NCBI GenBank assembly: GCA_035564555.1
Contig: DATMTS010000124.1
Location: 1-50,480 of the forward strand
Direction: 5' to 3'
DNA length: 50,480 nucleotides
Source of the DNA: DATMTS01 sp035564555
GTDB lineage: Bacteria > Actinomycetota > Actinomycetes > Actinomycetales > Microbacteriaceae
Shown: positions 43,789 to 50,480 of the stretch, in pieces
How positions within the stretch are numbered: position 1 is the stretch's first letter
Layout of the letters: each line of letters begins with the position of its first letter
Position numbers and translations under genes: made by a program
Notes under the pieces: model-generated
Told to the model about the DNA's origin: nothing
The model's input: only the letters and a program-made list of their open reading frames with translations
The model's database searches: none

Positions 43789-44493
43789 GTGAGCAGACGC
43801 GCAGTATATGCAATTTCCGTGATGATCGGAGTCCTGGCCGTGACCGCGCTCACCGCGTGTTCGGCGGTCACGCCGGCTGTGCAGAGATCGACGCCGCATG
43901 CGGCACCGTCACAGACACAGACCCAGTCGCCGATCCCCGATGCCGATGCGATCGTGATCCGCCCCGACGGACTGGAACTCGTCGCACACGGCACCGCGAT
44001 CCGGATGCTGGCCTACACCGACGCGCCCGCCGATGCCGTCGCCACATTGAGCGCGCTCGTGGCCGCACAGCCGGTCACGACATTCCACCCGTCCAGGGAC
44101 CCCCGCGTGTCGGACTCCACGACGTACGAGTGGGCCGGTTTCACCATCACCGACGATCACCTGAAGCAGGGCGGCCCGGGCCCCGCGCCACACGGTCCGG
44201 CGACTTTCAGTATCTACGCGAGCGGCCCGATGATCGCCGGCCGCCTGCCCGTCACCACCGTACAAGGGTTCAGGGCAGGGGATGCTGTCACCGCGGTCGC
44301 AGCGAAGCTCGGTGTCGACCCGAAGGCGTCCGTGTTCTTCGCGGTCCCGGCCGAGACCGGCCCGGTGATCGGTCCGTCTCGAGTGGCGGGCGAGAAGAAC
44401 GCGCCCGCCGTACTGGTCGGTCAGGCCTCGAAGGATCCGACAACAATCGAGATCCGCGCCCCCTACAACTTCGGCGACGGCCACGACGTGTGA
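43789..44493 (+). CDS. putative lipoprotein of unknown function
   Basis: The 234-residue product begins with a lipoprotein signal peptide, VMIGVLAVTALTAC, with the lipobox cysteine at about residue 25, so it should be exported and lipid-anchored. The mature part has a Thr/Gln/Ser-rich linker and a globular domain containing IVIRPDGLELVAHGTAIRML and VTTVQGFRAGDAVTAVAAKLG. I do not recognise the family; it resembles hypothetical lipoproteins common in Microbacteriaceae. GTG 43789 follows GGAAAGG at good spacing; the longer frame to 43630 adds a Cys-rich stretch without signal-peptide logic. The 159 bases upstream are relatively A/T-rich and may hold a promoter. Confidence 0.75.
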   Translation: MSRRAVYAISVMIGVLAVTALTACSAVTPAVQRSTPHAAPSQTQTQSPIPDADAIVIRPDGLELVAHGTAIRMLAYTDAPADAVATLSALVAAQPVTTFHPSRDPRVSDSTTYEWAGFTITDDHLKQGGPGPAPHGPATFSIYASGPMIAGRLPVTTVQGFRAGDAVTAVAAKLGVDPKASVFFAVPAETGPVIGPSRVAGEKNAPAVLVGQASKDPTTIEIRAPYNFGDGHDV

Positions 44494-44539
44494 GCCGGCG
44501 TGGTGGCGGCACGCCCAGCGCCCGCTCGGTCGCCCGACC

Positions 44540-44545
44540 TAGACT
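44540..44545 (+). promoter_or_regulatory. -10 box of ispG
   Basis: TAGACT (44540-44545) is followed by six bases and the GTG start at 44552, suggesting a leaderless ispG mRNA. Confidence 0.5.
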
Positions 44546-44551
44546 GAACGG

Positions 44552-45700
44552 GTGGCAGCAATCAATCTGGGAATGCCCAAGATTCCCGAAACCCTGAGCC
44601 CGCGTCGCAGGTCCCGTCAGATCAAGGTCGGCAAGGTCCTCGTCGGCGGTGACGCCCCGATCAGCGTGCAGTCGATGACGACGACGCCGACCACGAACAT
44701 CAACGCCACCCTTCAGCAGATCGCCGAGCTCACGGCATCCGGATGCGACATCGTGCGCGTCGCCGTACCGAGCCGGGACGATGCCGAGGCGCTGCCGATC
44801 ATCGCGAAGAAGAGCCAGATCCCGGTGATCGCCGACATCCACTTCCAGCCCAACTACGTGTTCGCCGCGATCGACGCCGGCTGTGCGGCCGTGCGGGTCA
44901 ACCCGGGGAACATCCGCAAGTTCGACGACCAGGTCGCCGAGATCGCGCGCCGCGCGAAGGCGGCCGGCGTCAGCCTTCGCATCGGCGTGAACGCCGGATC
45001 GCTGGAGCCGAGCATCCTGCAGAAATACGGCAAGCCGACCGCGGAGGCGCTCGTCGAGTCGGCCGTCTGGGAGGCGAGCCTGTTCGAGGAGCACGACTTC
45101 CACGACTTCAAGATCTCGGTCAAGCACAACGATCCGATCGTGATGGTCAAGGCCTACCGGCTGCTGGCCGAGCGCGGCGACTGGCCCCTTCACCTCGGCG
45201 TCACCGAGGCGGGACCGGCGTTCCAAGGCACGATCAAGTCGGCGACGGCGTTCGGCATCCTGCTCGCTGAGGGCATCGGCGACACCATCCGGGTCTCCCT
45301 CTCGGCTCCGCCGGTGGAGGAGGTCAAGGTCGGTCTGCAGATCCTGCAGTCCCTGAACCTGCGCGAACGCAAGCTCGAGATCGTCTCGTGCCCGTCATGC
45401 GGCCGGGCGCAGGTGGATGTCTACACGCTGGCCGACAACGTCACCGAAGGTCTGCAAGGCATGAGCGTGCCGCTGCGCGTCGCCGTGATGGGATGCGTGG
45501 TGAACGGCCCGGGGGAGGCCCGCGAGGCCGACCTGGGCGTGGCATCCGGCAACGGCAAGGGGCAGATCTTCGTGAAGGGCGAGGTCATCAAGACCGTGCC
45601 GGAATCCGAGATCGTGCAGACCCTGATCGCGGAGGCGAACCGTCTGGCCGCCGAGATGCCGGCGGGGACGACCGGCACGCCGCAGGTCGTCACGGCCTAG
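44552..45700 (+). CDS. ispG: 4-hydroxy-3-methylbut-2-en-1-yl diphosphate synthase
   Basis: IspG (GcpE) makes HMBPP from MEcPP in the non-mevalonate pathway using a 4Fe-4S cluster. The 382-residue protein shows the TIM-barrel motifs SVQSMTTTPT, VIADIHFQPNYVFAA and AVRVNPGNI, and the cluster cysteines in SCPSCGR and in GCVVNGPGEA. Length fits the actinobacterial enzyme. It follows the lipoprotein gene and precedes proS by 101 bases, which carry a separate -10 box. Pathway partner dxr is 9 kb upstream. Confidence 0.97.
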   Translation: MAAINLGMPKIPETLSPRRRSRQIKVGKVLVGGDAPISVQSMTTTPTTNINATLQQIAELTASGCDIVRVAVPSRDDAEALPIIAKKSQIPVIADIHFQPNYVFAAIDAGCAAVRVNPGNIRKFDDQVAEIARRAKAAGVSLRIGVNAGSLEPSILQKYGKPTAEALVESAVWEASLFEEHDFHDFKISVKHNDPIVMVKAYRLLAERGDWPLHLGVTEAGPAFQGTIKSATAFGILLAEGIGDTIRVSLSAPPVEEVKVGLQILQSLNLRERKLEIVSCPSCGRAQVDVYTLADNVTEGLQGMSVPLRVAVMGCVVNGPGEAREADLGVASGNGKGQIFVKGEVIKTVPESEIVQTLIAEANRLAAEMPAGTTGTPQVVTA

Positions 45701-45788
45701 GTGTAGTGCGCAGAGCGGCGTCGAATCCGTCGACACGGGGCCCGGCCGCCGACCCGCACCCGCGACGTGGCCTTGGGAATCGCGCGGA

Positions 45789-45794
45789 TAGAGT
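45789..45794 (+). promoter_or_regulatory. -10 box of proS
   Basis: TAGAGT (45789-45794) stands seven bases before GTG 45802, again consistent with a leaderless message. Confidence 0.5.
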
Positions 45795-45801
45795 AGAGCG
45801 C

Positions 45802-47604
45802 GTGTCCACACGCCTCTCCAACTACTTCCTGCGCACCCTTCGCGAAGACCCGGCAGACGCCGACGCCGTCAGCCACCGGCTGCTGGTCCGTGCCGGCTAC
45901 ATCCGCCGACAGGCGCCGGGCATCTTCGCCTGGCTGCCGCTGGGACTGCGGGTCAAGGCGAAGATCGAGGGCATCATCCGCGAGGAGATGGAGCACGCCG
46001 GGGCTCACGAGGTGCATTTCCCCGCCCTGCTTCCGCGGGATCCGTACGAGGCGACCGGACGATGGGTCGAATACGGCGACAGCATCTTCCGGCTCAAGGA
46101 CCGCAAAGACGCCGACTACCTGCTCGCGCCCACCCACGAAGAGGTCTTCGCCCTGCTGGTCAAGGATCTGTACTCCAGCTACAAGGATCTGCCGGTCACG
46201 ATCTACCAGATCCAGGACAAGTACCGAGACGAGGCCCGACCGCGGGCAGGCCTGCTGCGCGGTCGCGAGTTCACGATGAAGGACGCGTACAGCTTCGACT
46301 ACACCGACGAGGGCCTGAACGCCAGCTACGAACGCCAGCGCGCGGCGTACGAGCGGATCTTCAACCGGCTCGGGCTCGATTACGTGATCGTGCAGGCGGA
46401 TGCGGGTGCGATGGGCGGGTCGCGCAGTGAGGAGTTCCTGCATCCCACGCCGATCGGCGAGGACATCTACGTGCGGTCGCAAGGCGGCTATGCGGCGAAC
46501 GTCGAGGCATACGTGACGACGGCGCCGCCAGCCCGTTCCTACGATGGGCTCACGCCCGCTGAGGTGCTCGATACGCCCGCCAGTCCGACCATCGCGACGC
46601 TCGTCGAGGTCGCCAACGCCAAGCACCCCCGTCCGGACGGGCGCGCCTGGACGGCGGCCGACACGCTCAAGAACGTGGTCCTCGCGCTCACGCACCTGGA
46701 CGGGACGCGAGAACTCGTCGCGGTCGGCCTGCCCGGCGACCGTGAGGTGGAGATGAAGCGCGTCGAGGTCGCGTTCGCACCGGCCGAGGCCGAACCCGCG
46801 ACCGACGCCGACTTCGCCGCGCACCCCGGTCTCGTGAAGGGTTACATCGGACCGTGGTCGCCGGATGGGCGCGTGCTCGGTTCCGACTCCGCAACGGGCA
46901 TCCGATACCTGCTCGACCCGCGGGTGGCCGACGGGTCGGGCTGGATCACGGGAGCCAACGTCGACGGAAAGCACGTTTTCGGGCTCGTCGCGGGCCGCGA
47001 CTTCACGGCGGACGGCACCATCGAGGCCGCAGAGGTGCGCGCGGGCGACCCGGCACCCGACGGGTCCGGCCCGGTAGAACTCACGCGCGGCATGGAGATC
47101 GGGCACGTCTTCCAGCTCGGTCGCAAGTACGCCGACGCCCTCGGCCTGAAGGTGCTGGACGAGAACGGCAAACTCGTCACGGTGACGATGGGTTCGTACG
47201 GCATCGGCGTCACGCGCATCATGGCGGTCATCGCTGAGGAGAACAACGACGAGAAGGGTCTGATCTGGCCCGAGTCGATCGCGCCATTCGACGTGCACGT
47301 GATCGCGACCGGTAAGGATGCCGCGGTGTTCGACGCCGCGCAGGGCGTGGTCGCGGGGTTGGAGGCATCCGGATTCGAGGTGCTGTTCGACGACCGCCCC
47401 AAGGTGTCGCCGGGCGTGAAGTTCGCCGATGCGGAACTGATCGGGGTGCCGCGCATCGTGATCGCCGGACGAGGTGTCGCCGACGGAGTCGTCGAATTCT
47501 GGGATCGCCGCACCGGAGAGCGCACCCAGGTGCCGATCGAGCACGCGGTGCCGGCGCTTCACGCGCAGACGAGACCGCAGGCAGAGGCAGGCATCGGAGG
47601 GTGA
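45802..47604 (+). CDS. proS: prolyl-tRNA synthetase
   Basis: ProRS of the bacterial long type, 600 residues, charges tRNA-Pro. Motif 2 is present as KYRDEARPRAGLLRGREF, followed by TMKDAYSFD, and motif 3 as MGSYGIGVTRI. Residues about 230-400 form the insertion editing domain that removes mischarged alanine. The anticodon-binding domain ends the protein (VLFDDRPKVSPGVKFADAEL). The long frame from 45388 overlaps ispG and is not real. GTG 45802 gives the typical N-terminus STRLSNYFLRTLRE. It converges with the DUF1206 gene. Confidence 0.96.
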   Translation: MSTRLSNYFLRTLREDPADADAVSHRLLVRAGYIRRQAPGIFAWLPLGLRVKAKIEGIIREEMEHAGAHEVHFPALLPRDPYEATGRWVEYGDSIFRLKDRKDADYLLAPTHEEVFALLVKDLYSSYKDLPVTIYQIQDKYRDEARPRAGLLRGREFTMKDAYSFDYTDEGLNASYERQRAAYERIFNRLGLDYVIVQADAGAMGGSRSEEFLHPTPIGEDIYVRSQGGYAANVEAYVTTAPPARSYDGLTPAEVLDTPASPTIATLVEVANAKHPRPDGRAWTAADTLKNVVLALTHLDGTRELVAVGLPGDREVEMKRVEVAFAPAEAEPATDADFAAHPGLVKGYIGPWSPDGRVLGSDSATGIRYLLDPRVADGSGWITGANVDGKHVFGLVAGRDFTADGTIEAAEVRAGDPAPDGSGPVELTRGMEIGHVFQLGRKYADALGLKVLDENGKLVTVTMGSYGIGVTRIMAVIAEENNDEKGLIWPESIAPFDVHVIATGKDAAVFDAAQGVVAGLEASGFEVLFDDRPKVSPGVKFADAELIGVPRIVIAGRGVADGVVEFWDRRTGERTQVPIEHAVPALHAQTRPQAEAGIGG

Positions 47605-47615
47605 TGAGCGCCGCG

Positions 47616-47627
47616 ACGCTCGAGCGT
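47616..47627. repeat. 12-base palindrome between convergent proS and DUF1206 genes
   Basis: ACGCTCGAGCGT is a perfect palindrome in the short gap between two convergent genes. It has no loop and no T-run, so a terminator role is doubtful. Confidence 0.3.
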
Positions 47628-47641
47628 GCGGATGCCGTCGG

Positions 47642-48451
47642 TCAGAGTCGTTCGAACGCGGCTCGCGCCATGCAGAACACCCCGTAGGCGATCAGGCCGG
47701 CGCCGACGATCCACAGCACGACCTCGCCGTACGGCAGCCGCATCAGCGCCTTCAAAGCGCCGTCGAGGCCGCTTGCGGCCTTCGGGTTCAGCGTCACCGC
47801 CGCGACGACGAAGAGCACGCCCACGATCGCCAGGGCGACGGCCTTCGCCAGATAGCCCGTCGAGCCGAGTGCGACGATCGCGCTTCCCCACGGGGCGCGG
47901 GGCAACGACAGGCGCCGCCGGAACGACCTGGTCACTCCCCGCACTCCGAATCCGACCGCGACGCCGATCGTCGTGAGTCCGATCGCTGCGACGACGTAGA
48001 CACCGCCCGGCGAGGCGATGAGTGACGCGCTCAGCGACTTGGTCGCACCCGAGGTGCTCTTATGGCCGCCGACAGCGAAGACCACCGCGGTGATGCCGAA
48101 CACGACGTACGTCAGAGCCTTCGCGAGGTCCACGACACGTTTGCCCCACCTCTTGGCGGGGTCGGGCGCCGGCACCAGGATCGCTTGCACGATCTGCCAC
48201 GCCGCGAGCGCGAACAGCCCGGCGCCGATCGCCCAGAGGGCGGCCTCGCCGGCCGGTGAGTGCGACAGCTGCGACATCGCACCGGACTGATCGGCCTCGG
48301 CATGCCCGGCCCCGACGGCGATCGAGATGGCGATCGCGCCGATCAGAATGTGCATCACACCGAGCACGACGAATCCGACGCGGGCGGGCACGCGCAGGAT
48401 GGCGGAGTGCTCGGCGTCACCCGCCACCTGTTTGATCTCCGACCGAGCCAT
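47642..48451 (-). CDS. DUF1206 membrane protein
   Basis: The 269-residue protein has six hydrophobic segments arranged as three two-helix repeats; each repeat begins with an ARVGFVVLGVMHILIGAIA-, DLAKALTYVVFGITAV- or GYLAKAVALAIVGVLF-like stretch, the DUF1206 pattern. Its function is unknown. It is an isolated gene on the minus strand inserted between proS and nusA. Its ATG at 48451 lies six bases after a TACGCT box. Confidence 0.9.
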   Translation of the reverse strand: MARSEIKQVAGDAEHSAILRVPARVGFVVLGVMHILIGAIAISIAVGAGHAEADQSGAMSQLSHSPAGEAALWAIGAGLFALAAWQIVQAILVPAPDPAKRWGKRVVDLAKALTYVVFGITAVVFAVGGHKSTSGATKSLSASLIASPGGVYVVAAIGLTTIGVAVGFGVRGVTRSFRRRLSLPRAPWGSAIVALGSTGYLAKAVALAIVGVLFVVAAVTLNPKAASGLDGALKALMRLPYGEVVLWIVGAGLIAYGVFCMARAAFERL

Positions 48452-48457
48452 GGCGTC

Positions 48458-48463
48458 AGCGTA
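48458..48463 (-). promoter_or_regulatory. -10 box of the DUF1206 gene
   Basis: TACGCT on the minus strand (48463 down to 48458) is separated by six bases from ATG 48451; no ribosome-binding site is present between them. Confidence 0.45.
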
Positions 48464-48491
48464 CCGGCGCCGTCGGCAGAGTGTTCGCGGG

Positions 48492-48520
48492 TGACGGGGC
48501 GCCGCGGCATCGGTTAGTCT
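48492..48520 (+). promoter_or_regulatory. nusA promoter
   Basis: TGACGG (48492-48497) and TAGTCT (48515-48520) are spaced by 17 bases, giving a transcript start near 48527 and a leader of about 66 bases. The leader contains a short hairpin GCCCC/GGGGC (48537-48549) and ends with the strong ribosome-binding site AAGGAGG (48580-48586). Confidence 0.5.
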
Positions 48521-48592
48521 GAATGGTCAGGCGGCGGCCCCGCAGGGGCACGGCACGGGCTTTTACACACGAATTGAATAAGGAGGCCGGCC

Positions 48593-49603
48593 ATGGACAT
48601 CGACCTCAGTGTCTTGCGACTCATGGAACGCGAGAAAGAGATCCCTTTCGACGAACTCGTCGAAATCATCGAGCAAGCGATTCTCACCGCCTACCTCAAG
48701 CACACCAATCAGGCCGAGCATCGGCACAGTCACGGCCACACCCCGCTGGCCCCGGCGGCGCGCGTGCATCTGGACCGCAAGACCGGCCATGTGAGCGTCT
48801 ACGTTCCGGAGCATGACGACGAGGGCAACGTGATCGGCGAGTCCGAGGACTCGCCGAGCGACTTCGGCCGCATCGCCGCGTTCGCCGCGAAGCAGGTCAT
48901 CAACCAGCGCCTGCGCGACATCGCCGACGACGCGGTGCTCGGTGAGTTCCGCGGTCGCGAGGGCGACATCGTCGCCGGCGTGATCCAGCAGGGTCCCAAC
49001 CCGCGCATGATCCACGTCGACCTGGGCACGGTGGAGGCGATCCTGCCGCCCGAGGAGCAGGTGCCCGGCGAGGAGTACGCGCACGGCACCCGCATCCGGG
49101 TGTACGTGACGAGCGTCTCCAAGGGCATGAAGGGCCCCTCGATCACGGTCTCCCGCACGCATCCCGCCCTGGTCCGCAAGCTGTTCGCGCTCGAAGTGCC
49201 CGAGATCGCCCGCGGTGCCGTTGAGATCGTGTCGCTGGCCCGCGAGGCCGGCCACCGAACGAAGATCGCGGTACGCGCGACCGAATCCGGCATCAACGCC
49301 AAGGGCGCATGCATCGGCGAACTGGGTCAGCGTGTGCGTGCGGTGACCTCGGAGCTGGGCACCGAGAAGATCGACATCGTCGACTACTCGCCCGACCTCG
49401 CCACGTTCGTCGCCAGTGCGCTTTCGCCCGCGAAGGTGACCAGGGCGTACGTCATCGATGAGTCGCTGAAGGCGGTGCGCGCCCTGGTGCCCGACTACCA
49501 GCTCTCCCTGGCGATCGGCAAAGAGGGGCAGAACGCACGACTCGCGGCGAAGCTCACCGGCGCCAAGATCGACATCCAGCCGGATTCGTCCGAGGACGCC
49601 TGA
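48593..49603 (+). CDS. nusA: transcription termination/antitermination factor NusA
   Basis: NusA binds RNA polymerase and nascent RNA to control pausing, termination and antitermination. The 336-residue protein has the N-terminal polymerase-binding domain (MDIDLSVLRLMEREKEI), an S1 domain (about 115-185), and two KH domains including NAKGACIGELGQRVRAV and LSLAIGKEGQNARLAAKL. It lacks the C-terminal acidic repeats of proteobacterial NusA, as is normal for actinobacteria. An insert HRHSHGHT in the N-terminal domain is His-rich. The usual upstream neighbour rimP is absent here; a DUF1206 gene on the other strand takes its place. ylxR follows after 73 bases. Confidence 0.97.
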   Translation: MDIDLSVLRLMEREKEIPFDELVEIIEQAILTAYLKHTNQAEHRHSHGHTPLAPAARVHLDRKTGHVSVYVPEHDDEGNVIGESEDSPSDFGRIAAFAAKQVINQRLRDIADDAVLGEFRGREGDIVAGVIQQGPNPRMIHVDLGTVEAILPPEEQVPGEEYAHGTRIRVYVTSVSKGMKGPSITVSRTHPALVRKLFALEVPEIARGAVEIVSLAREAGHRTKIAVRATESGINAKGACIGELGQRVRAVTSELGTEKIDIVDYSPDLATFVASALSPAKVTRAYVIDESLKAVRALVPDYQLSLAIGKEGQNARLAAKLTGAKIDIQPDSSEDA

Positions 49604-49676
49604 GCCGGGCCGCGCAAACCGCACTCCGCCGACCAGCGCACCCCGGTGAACCGGCCTCTCAGCGACAGGGGGTAGA

Positions 49677-49922
49677 ATGGAACCCGTTAGAACGTGCGTC
49701 GGTTGCCGTTCGCGTGCCTCCCGGTCCTCACTACTGAGGGTTGTCTCCCGGGATCAAGAAATCGTGGTGGATGATTCCGCCCGTCTTCCTGGGAGAGGTG
49801 CGTGGCTGCATCCGGGCATCGAGTGCTTTCGCAAAGCCATTCGGCGGCACGCCTTCGGGCGGGCTCTTCGCGTGGACGGGATGATCGACACTCATCGACT
49901 AGAGAACAGGCTGAACGGCTAA
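49677..49922 (+). CDS. ylxR: YlxR (DUF448) RNA-binding protein
   Basis: This 81-residue protein has the YlxR signature: MEPVRTCVGCRSR at the N-terminus, the GRGAWLHP motif and a basic C-terminal helix (RKAIRRHAFGRALR). YlxR proteins are small nucleic-acid binding factors encoded between nusA and infB in most Gram-positive bacteria; a link to RNase P has been reported for one. ATG 49677 follows AGGGGGT; an overlapping TAGAAT sequence (49673-49678) is probably chance. infB starts 88 bases downstream. Confidence 0.92.
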   Translation: MEPVRTCVGCRSRASRSSLLRVVSRDQEIVVDDSARLPGRGAWLHPGIECFRKAIRRHAFGRALRVDGMIDTHRLENRLNG

Positions 49923-49941
49923 TGGACAACTAATGAGCGGC

Positions 49942-50007
49942 TCGAAATGAGACCCGTCCACCGATAAGGTCTGCCCTGATTCCAGGCGCAGGCCAGGAAT
50001 CAGGAGA
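49942..50007 (+). promoter_or_regulatory. candidate infB promoter and hairpin covering its ribosome-binding site
   Basis: A weak promoter, TCGAAA (49942-49947) and TAAGGT (49965-49970) with 17-base spacing, would start RNA near 49977. The leader would contain CCTGATTCC (49975-49983) and GGAATCAGG (49996-50004), a perfect 9-base stem with a 12-base loop. Its 3' arm overlaps the ribosome-binding site AGGAGA (50002-50007) of infB. If RNA starts at 49977 the first two stem bases would be missing but seven pairs remain. Confidence 0.4.
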
Positions 50008-50010
50008 ATT

Positions 50011-50480
50011 GTGGCTGCCAAACCACGCGTACATGAGATCGCGAGCGAACTGGGCGTCGACAGCAAAGTCGCGCTCGCGAAGCTCAAAGAGCTCGGCGAG
50101 TTCGTCAAGGGACCGTCGTCGAGCATCGAACCCCCCGTCGCGCGCAAGCTGAGGGCTGCGCTCGAGGCCGACGGCGCCCATGCGGCTCCCGTCAAGGATG
50201 CCGCGGCGAAGGCCACGGCGAGACCCGCCGCGGTACCTGCTCCGGCAGCGCCCAAGCCGGCCGAGAACAAGCCCGCAGAGGTCAAGCCCGCCGAGAACAA
50301 GCCCGCCGACAGTCGGCCGGCCGCCGCAAGGCCGACCGACGGCCAGCCCGCGGAGAAGCGGGCGGAGCAGCCGGCATCCGCAGCACGGACCGCCGAGCCC
50401 TCTGCTCAGGCCGCCGCCCCGGAGAGCCAGGCACCCACAACGAGCCAGCCGAGCGGCGATGCCGCGCGTCCCGGTGGACC
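50011..50480 (+). CDS. infB: translation initiation factor IF-2, N-terminal part (3' end outside window)
   Basis: The frame begins at GTG 50011 after AGGAGA and continues past the window end. The N-terminal IF2N domain is clear: AAKPRVHEIASELGVDSKVA, then LKELGEFVKGPSSSIEPPVARKL. It is followed by a long Ala/Pro/Glu/Lys-rich linker with imperfect PAENKPAE repeats, typical of actinobacterial IF-2 before its GTPase domain, which lies outside. IF-2 brings fMet-tRNA to the ribosome. Neighbours nusA and ylxR fit the classical order. Confidence 0.95.
   Translation, partial: MAAKPRVHEIASELGVDSKVALAKLKELGEFVKGPSSSIEPPVARKLRAALEADGAHAAPVKDAAAKATARPAAVPAPAAPKPAENKPAEVKPAENKPADSRPAAARPTDGQPAEKRAEQPASAARTAEPSAQAAAPESQAPTTSQPSGDAARPGG

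Noticed and set aside
49673..49678. TAGAAT as a promoter for ylxR
   Set aside because: It overlaps the ATG itself, and no in-frame start codon lies at the expected transcript start.

Overview
The window is high-GC DNA with strong G/C third-position bias and many GTG starts. Gene order and protein families point to an actinobacterium, most likely of the Microbacteriaceae. Supporting context includes the DUF4192 and YlxR proteins, a ClgR-like regulator, dxr close to an M50 protease and ispG, and proS followed by nusA, ylxR and infB. I saw no rRNA, tRNA, CRISPR array, phage or insertion sequence. With the starts chosen here no gene-free stretch exceeds 300 bases; the longest is 4833-5104.

Layout. 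1-4832: the end of a hypothetical protein, then a TetR regulator and a two-subunit ABC exporter. 5105-6247: DUF4192 protein. 6338-24176: a one-direction block of nine genes in the order FHA protein, PP2C phosphatase, Ser/Thr kinase, giant Ig-like/FN3 surface protein, MoxR ATPase, DUF58 protein, transglutaminase-like membrane protein, zinc-ribbon/FHA protein, FtsK/EccC-like ATPase. Most junctions are 4-base stop/start overlaps. It matches, in content, the cluster called PFNA in bifidobacteria, with extra components. 24216-29030 (minus): gabT, asparaginase, nitronate monooxygenase-like protein and alanine dehydrogenase, an apparent nitrogen-scavenging unit. 29126-34531: OsmC protein, acyltransferase, a secreted Cys-rich protein, a ClgR-like regulator, a second gabT paralogue and an FKBP lipoprotein. 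34593-38076: dxr, a DsbA-like protein and an RseP/Rip1-type protease. 38087-43629: thiolase divergent from 3-hydroxybutyrate dehydrogenase, a hydrolase, both CoA-transferase subunits and a frameshifted hydrolase. This is a complete route from 3-hydroxybutyrate to acetyl-CoA. 43789-50480: a lipoprotein, ispG, proS, a DUF1206 membrane protein, nusA, ylxR and the start of infB.

The most interesting part is the 6.3-24.2 kb block. A kinase, a phosphatase and two FHA phosphothreonine readers sit with a nearly 2000-residue extracellular protein, a MoxR/DUF58 pair, a transglutaminase-fold protein whose catalytic Cys and His positions are replaced, and a membrane-anchored FtsK/EccC-like motor without other type VII secretion genes. 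The likely reading is a phospho-regulated envelope assembly or sensing machine. A second theme is start architecture: many genes carry a TANNNT -10 box 6-7 bases before the start codon, implying leaderless mRNAs.
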